Origin: Lactiplantibacillus garii
GTDB lineage: Bacteria > Bacillota > Bacilli > Lactobacillales > Lactobacillaceae
DNA: 56,989 nt
Reading direction: 5' to 3'
Assembly: GCF_003885105.1 (NCBI RefSeq)
Contig: NZ_QWZQ01000020.1
Coordinates: 1-56,989 of the forward strand
Shown here: in pieces, positions 33,879 to 42,742 of the stretch
Numbering within the stretch: the first letter of the stretch is position 1
Layout of the letters: each line of letters begins with the position of its first letter
The notes under the pieces: generated by a model
The model's input: the letters and a program-made list of their open reading frames with translations, nothing else
The model's database searches: none
Told to the model about the DNA's origin: nothing
Made by a program: the position numbers and the translations under genes

Positions 33879-33949
33879 GCGGGTGTAGTTTAGTGGTAAA
33901 ATTCAAGCTTCCCAAGCTTGCGTCGCGAGTCCGATTCTCGTCACCCGCT
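33879..33949 (+). tRNA. tRNA-Gly (anticodon CCC)
   Basis: A 71-nt cloverleaf: acceptor GCGGGTG/CACCCGC with discriminator T, D arm GTTT/AAAT, anticodon stem CAAGC/GCTTG around TTCCCAA (anticodon CCC), T stem GCGAG/CTCGT. The T loop reads TCCGATT, so the almost universal T at position 55 is C. The D stem closes with a weak G-T pair. It reads GGG codons, which are frequent enough in this window to matter. Confidence 0.85.
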
Positions 33950-33990
33950 TAAGTTTTAATTCGGAGCAGTCACGCACGGCTCCAACCCAT

Positions 33991-34065
33991 GGTCCGTTGG
34001 TCTAGTTGGTTTAGGACGCCTGCCTGTCACGCAGGAGATCACGAGTTCGAGTCTCGTACGGACCG
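33991..34065 (+). tRNA. tRNA-Asp (anticodon GTC)
   Basis: A 75-nt cloverleaf with acceptor GGTCCGT/ACGGACC, discriminator G, anticodon stem GCCTG-like around CTGTCAC (anticodon GTC) and a standard TTCGAGT T loop. It is 41 nt after tRNA-Gly and shares its promoter and terminator. Confidence 0.93.
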
Positions 34066-34072
34066 TCTGGTA

Positions 34073-34098
34073 AGGCATTCTGAGGAATGTCTTTTTTT
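34073..34098 (+). terminator. Terminator of the tRNA unit
   Basis: GGCATTC pairs with GAATGTC over a 4-nt loop and is followed by T7. Confidence 0.8.
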
Positions 34099-34128
34099 GT
34101 GTGATGAATAATAAACGGAGGAATGGTC

Positions 34129-34575
34129 ATGCAATTTAAAACCTATCAATTGGACACTTTAACGCCGCGCCAACTCCACGCCGTGTACAAGTTACGGGTG
34201 GCGGTTTTCGTGGTTGAACAGGCCTGTGCCTACCAGGAAGTGGACGATTTAGATTTAACGGCGACCCACTTATTGGGCAGCGGTGCGGACGGCCAGTTAT
34301 TAGCTTACGCGCGCTTAATGCGGGAACCCAATGACCAGGCGAGAATCGGCCGCGTGATCGTCAGCCCAGCGGCCCGTGGTGGCGGCCACGGTCAGGAACT
34401 GGTCCACCAGGCGATCGCGCAAATCAAGCGCCAGTGGTCGGCGACGACGCAGATCAACATTCAGGCCCAGCACTACTTAGACCGCTTTTACCGGTCGTTT
34501 GGTTTTGTGCCGGTCTCAGCGGTGTATTTAGAAGACGGTATTCCGCATCAAGACATGGTTTTAGCGTTACGCTAG
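34129..34575 (+). CDS. ElaA-type GNAT acetyltransferase
   Basis: The 148-residue GNAT protein carries LHAVYKLRVAVFVVEQACAY, the ElaA signature (LY-x-LR-x-x-VFVVEQ-x-CxYxExD). RIGRVIVSPAARGGGHGQEL is the acetyl-CoA loop, and YLDRFYRSFGFVPVS is near the end. CGGAGG directly before an ATG at 34123 makes the ATG at 34129 the better-spaced start. The acetyl acceptor of this family is not established. Confidence 0.85.
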   Translation: MQFKTYQLDTLTPRQLHAVYKLRVAVFVVEQACAYQEVDDLDLTATHLLGSGADGQLLAYARLMREPNDQARIGRVIVSPAARGGGHGQELVHQAIAQIKRQWSATTQINIQAQHYLDRFYRSFGFVPVSAVYLEDGIPHQDMVLALR

Positions 34576-34601
34576 TCAAAGTTCGTAAAGTCTGTTATAC
34601 T
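34573..34601 (+). promoter_or_regulatory. Promoter of the argS T-box transcript
   Basis: TAGTCA (34573-34578) and TATACT (34596-34601) are 17 nt apart. The -35 overlaps the stop of the preceding gene. Confidence 0.65.
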
Positions 34602-34607
34602 AACACA

Positions 34608-34817
34608 CGTTAAAATTTTCACGTCTAACGAGAAAGAGGAGTAGAACGTCACACTGGTTTAGCGAGTTCGGGATGGTGTCAGCCGAGCCCAGTGCCGTTC
34701 GAAGCGCGCTTTTGAAGACGACAATTCGATAATTAAGTGGATATTATATCAATTAGAGTGGTACCGCGGGAAAATCTCGTCTCTTACATGTTTAAACAAT
34801 GTGTAGGGGACTTTTTT
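34608..34817 (+). promoter_or_regulatory. Arginine T-box leader of argS
   Basis: The core GAGTGGTACCGCGG is at 34756-34769. It is followed by a terminator stem (GTCTCTTACA with TGTAGGGGAC, 34780-34810) and T7. Stem I shows the usual AGAGGAGTAGAACG and GAGTTCGGGATGGTG elements. Its base pairs ACGTCT with AGACG, and a CGC triplet (Arg) sits in the 3' specifier region around 34705-34707. Uncharged tRNA-Arg should prevent termination and raise argS expression. Confidence 0.85.
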
Positions 34818-34846
34818 TATCCCGTTAAACCCGAGGAGGAAATATT

Positions 34847-36535
34847 TTGGATTACAAACAACTCGTGGCGGATGCCTTAGCACCGGCCTTACCAGATTTA
34901 TCAACGGACGACATCTTAAGCAAGATCGAACAACCGAAGACGTCCAAGCAGGGGGACTTAGCGTTTCCAACCTTTACGTTAGCCAAGATCATGCACAAAG
35001 CACCGCAAATGATCGCCGGCGACGTGGTGGCAAAAATCGACCAAAGCAACTTTGAAAAGGTCGTTGCGATGGGCCCGTACGTTAACTTTTTCTTCAAAAA
35101 GGACGCCTTTTCCGCCGACATTATGAGTCAAGTTTTGACGCAGGCGGAGCACTTTGGTGACGGCAAACTTGGTGAACAGGGCCAAGTCCCAATCGACATG
35201 TCTTCACCAAACATTGCTAAACCGATCTCAATGGGCCACTTACGTTCTACGGTAATTGGGAACTCCTTAGCCAACATCTTAAGCAAGTTGGACTACCAAC
35301 CGGTTAAAATCAACCACTTGGGCGACTGGGGCACCCAGTTTGGGAAGCTGATCACCGCCTACAAGATGTGGGGGAGTGAAGCAGAAGTTAAAGCCGACCC
35401 GATCAACAACTTACTGAAGTACTACGTGCGTTTTCATAAAGAAGACGTCGACCACCCCGAAATGGACGACGAAGCCCGTGAATGGTTCAAGAAGCTGGAA
35501 AACGGCGACGAAGAAGCCACCCACCTGTGGTCGTGGTTCCGTTCCGAATCGTTGAAGGCTTTTAAGAAGATCTACAAACGTTTGGATATCGACTTCGATT
35601 CCTTCAAGGGGGAAGCCTTCTACAACGACAAGATGGCCGAAGTCGTTGACATTTTGGAAAGTAAAAACTTGTTACACGAAAGCCAGGGAGCCGAAGTCGT
35701 CGACTTAAGCAAGTACGACCTGAACCCGGCGCTGATCAAGAAGTCCGACGGCGCGACGCTCTACATCACCCGGGACTTGGCTGCGGCCATTTACCGCAAA
35801 CGGACCTACGACTTCGTGCAATCCCTGTACGTCGTGGGGAACGAACAAACCAACCACTTCAAGCAATTGAAGGCCGTGTTAACGGAAATGGGCTTTGACT
35901 GGGCCGACCAGATCCACCACATTCCGTTCGGTTTGATCACTTCCAATGGTAAGAAGTTATCAACGCGGAGTGGGCGCGTGATCTTGCTGGACAAGGTCTT
36001 AGACGACGCGGTCAGCTTGGCGCACGAACAAATCGAAGCCAAGAACCCGGACTTAGCTAACAAGGATGCCGTGGCCGACGCCGTGGGGATCGGAGCCGTG
36101 GTGTTCCACGACTTGAAGAACGAACGGATGAACAGCTTCGACTTTAACTTGGAAGAAGTCGTGCGGTTTGAAGGGGAAACCGGGCCGTACGTTCAATACG
36201 CCCACGCCCGGGCCGAAAGTATCCTGCGCAAAGCTGGCAGCCCAGCGATTGCCACGGACGGTCAGGCTTTAAGCGACCCGGCCGCTTGGGATACCTTGAA
36301 GTTACTGAGCGAATTCCCGGCAACGGTGGTTCGTGCCAGCACCGAATACGAACCGTCCGTCGTCGCAAAGTACGCTATTCACTTAGCCAAAGCCTTTAAC
36401 AAGTATTACGGTAACACCAAGATCCTAGTTGAAGACGATGAATTAAACGCCCGTTTGGCCCTCGTAAAGAGTGTCAGCATCGTGCTCAAAGAGGCCCTGC
36501 GCTTACTTGGCGTCAAGGCACCGGACGAAATGTAA
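34847..36535 (+). CDS. argS: Arginyl-tRNA synthetase
   Basis: The 562-residue class I synthetase starts at TTG 34847 after GAGGAGG. The HIGH-like motif is [20 protein letters not shown] (about 122-141) and the KMSKS equivalent is [12 protein letters not shown]. The C-terminal DALR anticodon-binding domain (about 440-562) ends in [16 protein letters not shown]. Length matches the family. It is the only gene behind the T-box. Confidence 0.95.
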   Translation: MDYKQLVADALAPALPDLSTDDILSKIEQPKTSKQGDLAFPTFTLAKIMHKAPQMIAGDVVAKIDQSNFEKVVAMGPYVNFFFKKDAFSADIMSQVLTQAEHFGDGKLGEQGQVPIDMSSPNIAKPISMGHLRSTVIGNSLANILSKLDYQPVKINHLGDWGTQFGKLITAYKMWGSEAEVKADPINNLLKYYVRFHKEDVDHPEMDDEAREWFKKLENGDEEATHLWSWFRSESLKAFKKIYKRLDIDFDSFKGEAFYNDKMAEVVDILESKNLLHESQGAEVVDLSKYDLNPALIKKSDGATLYITRDLAAAIYRKRTYDFVQSLYVVGNEQTNHFKQLKAVLTEMGFDWADQIHHIPFGLITSNGKKLSTRSGRVILLDKVLDDAVSLAHEQIEAKNPDLANKDAVADAVGIGAVVFHDLKNERMNSFDFNLEEVVRFEGETGPYVQYAHARAESILRKAGSPAIATDGQALSDPAAWDTLKLLSEFPATVVRASTEYEPSVVAKYAIHLAKAFNKYYGNTKILVEDDELNARLALVKSVSIVLKEALRLLGVKAPDEM

Positions 36536-36564
36536 TTTAAATTAATCACGGGACTTAATCAGCC

Positions 36565-36612
36565 CAAAAAAGAAGTTGCCATGCTCAGTTAGAGTGTGGC
36601 AACTTCTTTTTA
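36565..36612. terminator. Terminator after argS
   Basis: AAAAAAGAAGTTGCCA pairs with TGGCAACTTCTTTTT. It overlaps the stop of the convergent gene and is usable on both strands. Confidence 0.85.
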
Positions 36613-37113
36613 ATGGTGCGCGTTTGGCGATTCAGTTTGGTGCTCCCACCAGCACCGGCCCAAAATAATGAGGAGCACCGGTAACGCCACCGGTAGTAGC
36701 ACGCCCTGAATAATGAAGTTGAGGGTCATGTTCATTTGATTGTCGTTCATTTCGTTATAAGCGGCTAACCGGTCGTGACTACCGACACCGTCCCGGTAGA
36801 TGTCGCCAAGGTTATGGTGCGCCGCGGTGATTTGGTGTAAAGCACGGGTTCCCAGTGAGACGAACTTCAACGGGTTACGGTTAAGCTGGGGGGCAAAGTA
36901 AATGACTAACGGGTAAAAGAGTAAGTAGGCCGCGGTCAGATAACCGTTGACCCAGTTCCATTTCAAAACGAAGGGCCCGCTCGGACTGGCGGTTGTTGCG
37001 TAGAAGGTCAGGGCAAAAAAGATCAGTACCCGCACGTACGAAAAAATAAAAGTTTTAATTAGTTTTATTGCCGTGACCTCCCACTCGAACGTGTGATTGT
37101 TGATAGTATACAA
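36610..37113 (-). CDS. Membrane protein with three to four helices, function unknown
   Basis: The 167-residue protein has hydrophobic segments near 24-42, 55-73 and 133-153, with a soluble loop between containing LGTRALHQITAAHHNLGDIY. The start is uncertain. ATG 37113 has no clear ribosome site, whereas GGGAGGT lies inside the frame followed 7 nt later by ATA, an unusual start. No family is recognised. It converges on argS with a shared terminator. Confidence 0.55.
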   Translation of the reverse strand: MYTINNHTFEWEVTAIKLIKTFIFSYVRVLIFFALTFYATTASPSGPFVLKWNWVNGYLTAAYLLFYPLVIYFAPQLNRNPLKFVSLGTRALHQITAAHHNLGDIYRDGVGSHDRLAAYNEMNDNQMNMTLNFIIQGVLLPVALPVLLIILGRCWWEHQTESPNAHH

Positions 37114-37210
37114 CGGTGAGGGTTGAAAGTATCCACGGGTGGTTGCGTAGGTTAGTGACCGAACTAAAGTCAGAGCTGTAAACGGGATTGAATCCCAAAA
37201 AACGTGCCAA

Positions 37211-37475
37211 TCATTTGCCGAGCGTGGCTTGGTGGGTCCCCGTTGCGGATAAAGTTAGGGTTAAAAACAAAGTATTGTCAGTAATTTCATATATAAGTAA
37301 CCAATTGCTTTCAAGGTGAATGTCGTATAGTCCGCTCTTGTCACCTGATAGGGCGTGTAATTTATACTTAGTTTTTAAAAGATCTTCGTTTTCATCTAAG
37401 ATAACGGCAATTGCTTTTTTTTAACTTATCCATTCGATAATGTTTTTTACGCAACTCACGGTTAGACGTCTTCAC
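37211..37475 (-). pseudogene. YafQ-type toxin gene frameshifted at an A8 tract
   Basis: From GTG 37475, overlapping the antitoxin end by 14 nt, the frame reads KTSNRELRKKHYRMDKLKK and then loses sense. One base back it continues AIAVILDENEDLLKTKYKLH, then GLYDIHLESNWLLIYEIT and TGTHQATLGK to TGA at 37211. The break falls in a run of eight A (minus strand, near 37425). With A7 the toxin would be intact, about 87 residues. It is inactive as written unless transcriptional slippage repairs it. Confidence 0.75.
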
Positions 37476-37773
37476 GATTGGCCTCCCGCATTTGTTCATC
37501 AAAGTGTTTCATGTACTCCTCGCGGGAGTAAGCTTTTCTTTTACCAGCGCGAACCTCTGCAAGCGCTTCGGCGTTTTCTGCTTTGATACGCGTCGCGGGA
37601 GTTTGAATTTCAAAGGGAAGCTTACCAGTTGCAATAATTTCTCTTAAATATAGCACGATCCCTTGGGACAAATTTAGTCCCATTTTTTCAAAAGTTTCAT
37701 TAGCGTCTGTTTTGATCTGTTCATCAGTATTAACAACGATTCTAGCTTTTTTAGGAATGAATTTTTCACTCAT
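37462..37773 (-). CDS. RelB/DinJ-family antitoxin (second module)
   Basis: The 103-residue protein begins MSEKFIPKKARIVVNTDEQI. It has a ribbon-helix-helix strand (ARIVVNTDEQIKTDANETFE, KMGLNLSQGIVLYLREI), then GKLPFEI, the DinJ signature, and a charged C-terminal tail. GAGGTG favours ATG 37773 over GTG 37782. It is intact although its toxin partner is broken, and it may still act as a repressor at the palindrome just upstream. Confidence 0.83.
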   Translation of the reverse strand: MSEKFIPKKARIVVNTDEQIKTDANETFEKMGLNLSQGIVLYLREIIATGKLPFEIQTPATRIKAENAEALAEVRAGKRKAYSREEYMKHFDEQMREANREDV

Positions 37774-37786
37774 AATTTTCACCTCA

Positions 37787-37805
37787 CACTGTACGGTGTA
37801 ACACC
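37787..37805 (-). promoter_or_regulatory. Palindromic operator candidate of the second toxin-antitoxin module
   Basis: GGTGTAACACC (37795-37805) is an 11-nt palindrome, and the overlapping ACACTGTACGGTGT (37787-37800) is a second dyad. Both lie 15-30 nt before the antitoxin start, where ribbon-helix-helix proteins bind. Confidence 0.5.
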
Positions 37806-38015
37806 TGAGTGCTAAAAGGTGCTAAATTGTGCACATTTAGGGAACGGATTAAGCAAGATAAATCAATCGTAGAATTAAACTTTCCAAAGCAATCCCGCTT
37901 TTTTCTCCGACGAAAAACATAAGTAAACTAACGGTACCAACGGGTCAAAGTCCCCGGTTGAGCCTTGAAATGCTAAGCTTAGGCATGACTGATAGTAGAA
38001 AATGGGGGAAACGGT

Positions 38016-40016
38016 ATGGCTTATTTGGAACTACGGGGCATCCGTAAAAGTTATTACATTGGCAAACGGGCCTTTCCGGTTTTGAAGGGTATCGATTTAA
38101 CGGTGGAGTTAGGGGAGTTCGTGGCCATTTTAGGGGAATCCGGTGGCGGGAAAACGACCCTGATGAACATCATCAGCGGGTTAGACCGCCAGTTTGACGG
38201 GACGGTCACGGTCCACGGTCAGGAGTTGGACCACTTGCGCGACCGGCAACTGGACCGCTACCGTCGTGAAACGATTGGTTACATTTCGCAAAGCTATAAT
38301 TTAATTCGCCATTTAAACGTGCTAGAAAACGTTTTGTTAGCCCTTGATATGACCAAACTGTCCCGCGGTGAACGCACGCGCCGGGCCCACGAACTACTGC
38401 AACAGGTGGGGTTAGCGGATCAGGCTAAAAAGTACCCGAGTCAGCTTTCCGGTGGGCAGCAGCAACGGGTCGCGATTGCCCGGGCGCTGGCGGGCGACCC
38501 GCCAATCGTGGTGGCCGACGAACCGACCGGCGCTTTGGACGCCGATAACACCGCCGAAGTCATGCGCATTTTACAACAAATCGCGGCGGACGGGCGGATG
38601 GTCATTTGCGTGACCCACTCGGACCGGGTCGCGCAGGCCGCCAACCGGGTGGAACACTTGGTGGACGGCCAAATTAAGGACCAACAAGTGTTGCGGCCAC
38701 TGGCCAGCGACCAGACCCAACCGGCCCCGGCGCGGCAAACGATCGCGACGCGACCGCTCCCACTGCACGTTTCGTTTACGACCGCCTTTCGCCACATGCG
38801 GTTCACGTGGAGCTGGAACAGTTTGATCGTGCTGGGGACCGCCATCGGTCTCTTTGCGGTGATGTTGTTTGCCGGTTTAGGCAACGGAATTCGCGGCTAC
38901 ATCAACCACCAGATCAATAACGTGGTCGACCCGCAGTCGATCACCGTCATGCGCTATAGTAATAACGGCAAGGACCAGGAAGAACAGTCGGCCGCGGTTG
39001 ACCCGGCGGTGGCCGGCACGATCGCGCCCCACATGCAGACCTTTTCACCACAACAACTCCAGGCACTACGGGAGTTGCACCACGTGATTGGGGTGGAACC
39101 GGGGATCTCAGCGACCAACGCGACCATCAGTATCGGCAATAACCGCTACTCGGCACCGGAGCTGACGACTTGGACCAGTACCGACCCGGTTTCCAGCTTA
39201 AAAGCCGGCCACCCCGCGGGCAATAACCAAATCGTCCTCGATAAAACCACGATCGCCCAGAAGTGGTCCGCAACGAATTGGCGGCAACTCGTCGGCAAAA
39301 CGGTCACCGTCGCTTACCAGACGCTCAACGCTAAGGGCCGGCCGGTGACCGTACAGCGGCAGTTAAAAGTTGCCGGGATTGTCGATAGTCCGTCCGGGGC
39401 CAGTTTAAACGCGGTCAACTACGCCACCATGCAATCGATGTCGCAGGCGGCCGGTTTGTCTAAACAACCGACCTTCGCGACGGTCCGGGTGGCCGTTCGT
39501 GAACAAAACGAGGCGGTCGTAAACGAGATCAACCAGCTCAAGGTCGGTGGTCAGCAACAGTTTTCCGCCAACAGTATTTCAACGACTTTGGACCGGGTCA
39601 ACACGTACGTGGGCATTGCGACCGCGGTACTGGCCGCCATTGCCGGGATTTCGCTGGCCGTGTCGGCGCTGATGATCATCGTGACGATGTACATGTCGGT
39701 CAGCGCCCGCATGAAGGAAATCGGGGTGCTGCGCTCACTGGGTGAGAGTCGCCGCGACATTCGCCGGTTATTCACCAGCGAGGCGCTGATGCTGGGCGGG
39801 TTAAGTGCCGTTTTAGCGACCGGCTTAGCGTACGGTCTCGGCGCCATTTTAAACCACTGGTTATACCGGATCGCCGGTTACCCGCTGGTCCAAATCCACG
39901 CGACCAGCATCGCGCTGATCTTTGGCTTAGCCATCGTGATCGCCTGGTTAGCCGCCATCTTACCGGCACGGCGGGCGGCCCGGGCCAATCCCATTAAGGC
40001 GCTGGCCGCAAAATAG
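38016..40016 (+). CDS. MacB-type ABC transporter, ATPase fused to permease
   Basis: The 666-residue fusion has an ATPase domain (1-225) with LGESGGGKTTLMNIISGLDR (Walker A), LSGGQQQRVAIARAL and VVADEPTGALDADN (Walker B). A permease domain follows with a helix near 265-285, a large extracytoplasmic MacB core (about 290-530) and three helices near 540-560, 585-610 and 630-655. In Gram-positives such proteins export or sense peptides and antibiotics, often with a two-component system. None is adjacent here. Confidence 0.88.
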   Translation: MAYLELRGIRKSYYIGKRAFPVLKGIDLTVELGEFVAILGESGGGKTTLMNIISGLDRQFDGTVTVHGQELDHLRDRQLDRYRRETIGYISQSYNLIRHLNVLENVLLALDMTKLSRGERTRRAHELLQQVGLADQAKKYPSQLSGGQQQRVAIARALAGDPPIVVADEPTGALDADNTAEVMRILQQIAADGRMVICVTHSDRVAQAANRVEHLVDGQIKDQQVLRPLASDQTQPAPARQTIATRPLPLHVSFTTAFRHMRFTWSWNSLIVLGTAIGLFAVMLFAGLGNGIRGYINHQINNVVDPQSITVMRYSNNGKDQEEQSAAVDPAVAGTIAPHMQTFSPQQLQALRELHHVIGVEPGISATNATISIGNNRYSAPELTTWTSTDPVSSLKAGHPAGNNQIVLDKTTIAQKWSATNWRQLVGKTVTVAYQTLNAKGRPVTVQRQLKVAGIVDSPSGASLNAVNYATMQSMSQAAGLSKQPTFATVRVAVREQNEAVVNEINQLKVGGQQQFSANSISTTLDRVNTYVGIATAVLAAIAGISLAVSALMIIVTMYMSVSARMKEIGVLRSLGESRRDIRRLFTSEALMLGGLSAVLATGLAYGLGAILNHWLYRIAGYPLVQIHATSIALIFGLAIVIAWLAAILPARRAARANPIKALAAK

Positions 40017-40041
40017 GTAATTATGAGTAACTCCAATTTTA

Positions 40042-40087
40042 AAACGCGTCAATGATCCTACTTTGAACGGGGGTCGTTGGCGCGTTT
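40042..40087 (+). terminator. Terminator-like hairpin after the MacB gene
   Basis: AAACGCGTCAATGATCC pairs imperfectly with GGGTCGTTGGCGCGTTT, 25 nt after the stop. Confidence 0.65.
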
Positions 40088-40425
40088 AGTCGTTCGATTG
40101 AATAGTTAAAACTGGCCGCGTTTTATTAATTGGGAGATAGTTTCACGGTTATTAAAAAATAATCGGATTTTTTTATGGGTAATGGCTCAATAATTGCGGT
40201 CGTTGAATACGGGGGCGACGGGTGGAAAAAAACGGGTAGCCGGGGCCGATTAAAAAATTTAAATTGACCGGTTTCGTTTAAGGGTGGTTATTCGAAAGCA
40301 GCGGGCCAAACCGGCACTCAGAGTTGTTTTTAAGTGCCGGAAGTTGATAATAAAACCGTACCAACGCACCGGTCATCCGACCTAGTCGATCGCACTCACC
40401 ATTACCTTAAAGGAGTCTGAAAAAA
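40088..40425. other. Gene-free AT-rich spacer with a perfect hairpin
   Basis: No gene is seen. CCGGCACT (40311-40318) pairs perfectly with AGTGCCGG (40333-40340) around a T-rich loop, 85 nt before the next start. It could be a leader element or an operator. AAAGGAG (40409-40415) is the ribosome site of the surface protein gene. Confidence 0.4.
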
Positions 40426-41208
40426 ATGAAACCTGTTGTACGGTTATTAATGGGGACTTTATTAGTTGTCGCGACGTTGTCTACGCCGACGCTTACGGCA
40501 CAAGCCGCGCCGGTACTGACCACTTCAAGGCCGCGTTCAACGGTCCGGCCAATCCAGCTCGCGACTGCGCGCGCCTCCGCCACGGCCAACTACGACGAAT
40601 ACGTTGTGGCCCACGGGCGCTTAGTCCTGGCCGATAGTCCGGCTGGACAAGCACATACCCGTGAAGCCCGCTTGCCGGTGCCCAACGAATACGGTGTTTC
40701 CAACCCGCGCGACAAGTTCCGGAGTTATTATTTGCCGAAGGGTCAGCGGCCGACTAATTACCGCATTGACGAGTCCGGTCGGGCCCACTTTTATGGTCCC
40801 GTGCAACCCGTCACCCCGGCACAAATGGTGGCCCGGGTGACGCAGCGCACACCGCGTGTGACTGAGCAGGCTGCCCAAACCAGGACGCACCGCGCGCGCC
40901 GGTCGCCACGGGCTGCGGCTACGGAAAACGCGCCGAGTGAACCATTCGACGCCGACGCTGAATCCCAATCAACGGTACCGACCAGCCGTGAAGTGGCGGA
41001 TCAAGACACCGACCAAACAACGTCGCCGGATACGGCGACTACGTCCGTTGAAACTACTAAGCCGACCACGTCCGTACCGGAGCCATCGATGGGTAGAACA
41101 CAACGGTTGCCTCAAACTAGTGAGCGGGCGAACCTGCCGGGCACGGTGGTTGGGCTCGGCCTACTCTTGATTATTGGAAGCTGGGTGTATCGCAAACTCA
41201 CGCACTAA
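40426..41208 (+). CDS. Sortase-anchored surface protein (LPQTSE signal)
   Basis: The 260-residue protein has a signal peptide (about 1-27, ending TAQAAP), a central domain (about 50-130) containing LPVPNEYGVSNPRDKFRSYY, then a disordered Thr/Ser/Pro-rich stalk. The end carries the wall-anchor triad: LPQTSE (about 229-234), a hydrophobic helix (VVGLGLLLIIGSWVY) and a basic RKLTH tail. LPQTxE is the usual sortase signal in lactobacilli. The central domain is not recognised, so the surface role is unknown. Confidence 0.85.
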   Translation: MKPVVRLLMGTLLVVATLSTPTLTAQAAPVLTTSRPRSTVRPIQLATARASATANYDEYVVAHGRLVLADSPAGQAHTREARLPVPNEYGVSNPRDKFRSYYLPKGQRPTNYRIDESGRAHFYGPVQPVTPAQMVARVTQRTPRVTEQAAQTRTHRARRSPRAAATENAPSEPFDADAESQSTVPTSREVADQDTDQTTSPDTATTSVETTKPTTSVPEPSMGRTQRLPQTSERANLPGTVVGLGLLLIIGSWVYRKLTH

Positions 41209-41412
41209 TCAAAAGCGGTTTTAGAATCTGATTGGGCCGGTCACCCGTTTTTATGGGGCGGATGATCGGTCTAAAGTTGTCAAAAAAAGCTAGCATTCTA
41301 GCGGATGAAAGCGCTAAAATAAAAACGAAGCAATGATTCGGAACCTTTGACTTAGTCACGTTACTTGGTCGAAGCTGAATTGATCTTTAATTTTTAGTAG
41401 GGGGCTTACGTT

Positions 41413-42348
41413 ATGTTAGCAATGTTGATTGGGTTAACGATTGGGTTGGGACTGCCAATCCAAACGGGGTTAAATTCGCGGTTGCGCCGTTCAGTGGGGT
41501 CACCGTTTTTGGCGTCCTTAGCGTCGTTTACGTTAGGGACGCTGTTCTTGGCGGTGGTCACGCTGCTAGCGGAACACCAGTTGGGATTTAGTCCTAACGT
41601 CTTCACGACGGCCCCGGCCTGGATTTGGCTGGGCGGGTTGTTTGGTGTCATTTATTTGACCGGTAACATCCTGCTCTTTCCCAAGCTCGGCAGTGTTCAA
41701 ACGGTCATTATGCCGGTTTTAGGTCAGATCCTGATGGGACTGCTGGTCGATAACTTCGGCTGGTTTGGAGCCAGCGTGGCCCGTTTGACCGTGAGCCGGG
41801 TGCTAGGCGCCGGCCTAGTGTTAGGGGGCGTCTTGATCACGGTCGCGTTAAACCCGTGGCTGGAAAACCATCACCACCCGGTGACCACGGCGCGTGGGAG
41901 CCACAAGGGCTGGTGGCGCTTAGTCGGCGTATTTACGGGGATGCTTAGTGCCTCCCAAACGGCGGTCAACGGGCACCTCGGGTTGGTGCTGGGGTCGTCG
42001 TTGCAGGCGGCTTTGACCTCTTTTTTGATGGGGATGCTGATCCTGCTCGTCATCGTGTTAGCGACCCGGACCCCGTTTAAACTGACCCAGCCGGACGGAC
42101 GGCCCAATCCCTGGTGGATGTGGGTCGGTGGGGCACTCGGTGCGCTCTACGTTTTAGGTAACGTGGTCTTAGTTCAGCTGGTGGGGACCGGTCTAGCGGT
42201 CGTGATTGTTTTAGTCGGTTTAATGGCGGGCAGCTTGCTGATCGACCAGTTCGGTTGGTTACAGGCGCCGCGCCACCCGGTAACGCTGGTGCAACTGGGC
42301 GGGTTACTGGTCATGATCATTGGTGTGGCCGTAATTCGTTTGCTGTAA
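41413..42348 (+). CDS. DMT-superfamily transporter (DUF606/YdcZ type, two repeats)
   Basis: The 311-residue protein has ten hydrophobic segments in two similar halves. MLIGLTIGLGLPIQTGLNSR and the later GVFTGMLSASQTAVNGHLGL are matching repeat starts, as in fused YdcZ-like proteins. TAGGGGGC stands before the ATG at 41413. The substrate is unknown. It is a stand-alone gene. Confidence 0.82.
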   Translation: MLAMLIGLTIGLGLPIQTGLNSRLRRSVGSPFLASLASFTLGTLFLAVVTLLAEHQLGFSPNVFTTAPAWIWLGGLFGVIYLTGNILLFPKLGSVQTVIMPVLGQILMGLLVDNFGWFGASVARLTVSRVLGAGLVLGGVLITVALNPWLENHHHPVTTARGSHKGWWRLVGVFTGMLSASQTAVNGHLGLVLGSSLQAALTSFLMGMLILLVIVLATRTPFKLTQPDGRPNPWWMWVGGALGALYVLGNVVLVQLVGTGLAVVIVLVGLMAGSLLIDQFGWLQAPRHPVTLVQLGGLLVMIIGVAVIRLL

Positions 42349-42372
42349 GGCACCGTAATAACTAACAACTGG

Positions 42373-42407
42373 GGACTGAGCGGCGCAATTCCAATCAGTC
42401 CTTTTTT
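42373..42407 (+). terminator. Terminator after the DMT transporter
   Basis: GGACTGA pairs with TCAGTCC across a 14-nt loop and is followed by T6. Confidence 0.75.
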
Positions 42408-42742
42408 GGGAGCCAGTTAAGTGTGGGTTGGGGCCAGCACTTGCATTTGGTTAGTTAATTATCGGAACGTTAATTGTTAGTAAAAACTCATTTAAAGTTC
42501 AACGGGGCTAACTTTCGGGACATTAAGTAGCATGCCGATTAATTGTGTACCACCTAGACTAATGAGTTGCGTGACAATTTAAACCAACGTCCAGTGGTCA
42601 CTTGAATGAACCTACTAAAGTTGACCGGTTTAATTGATCTAAAAATTAATTTGTCAAGCAACTTATCAGTATTTTCTCATTAATCGCGTTCTATTAACCG
42701 TGAGATGCAATTCTAGGCTAGTAATTTGGGTGTGAAGCGGTT
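42408..42742. other. Gene-free AT-rich spacer
   Basis: Several AT-rich tracts are present (about 42450-42500 and 42620-42690), but I see no hairpin, repeat or clear promoter worth naming. GAAGCGG before 42743 is a weak ribosome site. Confidence 0.3.
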
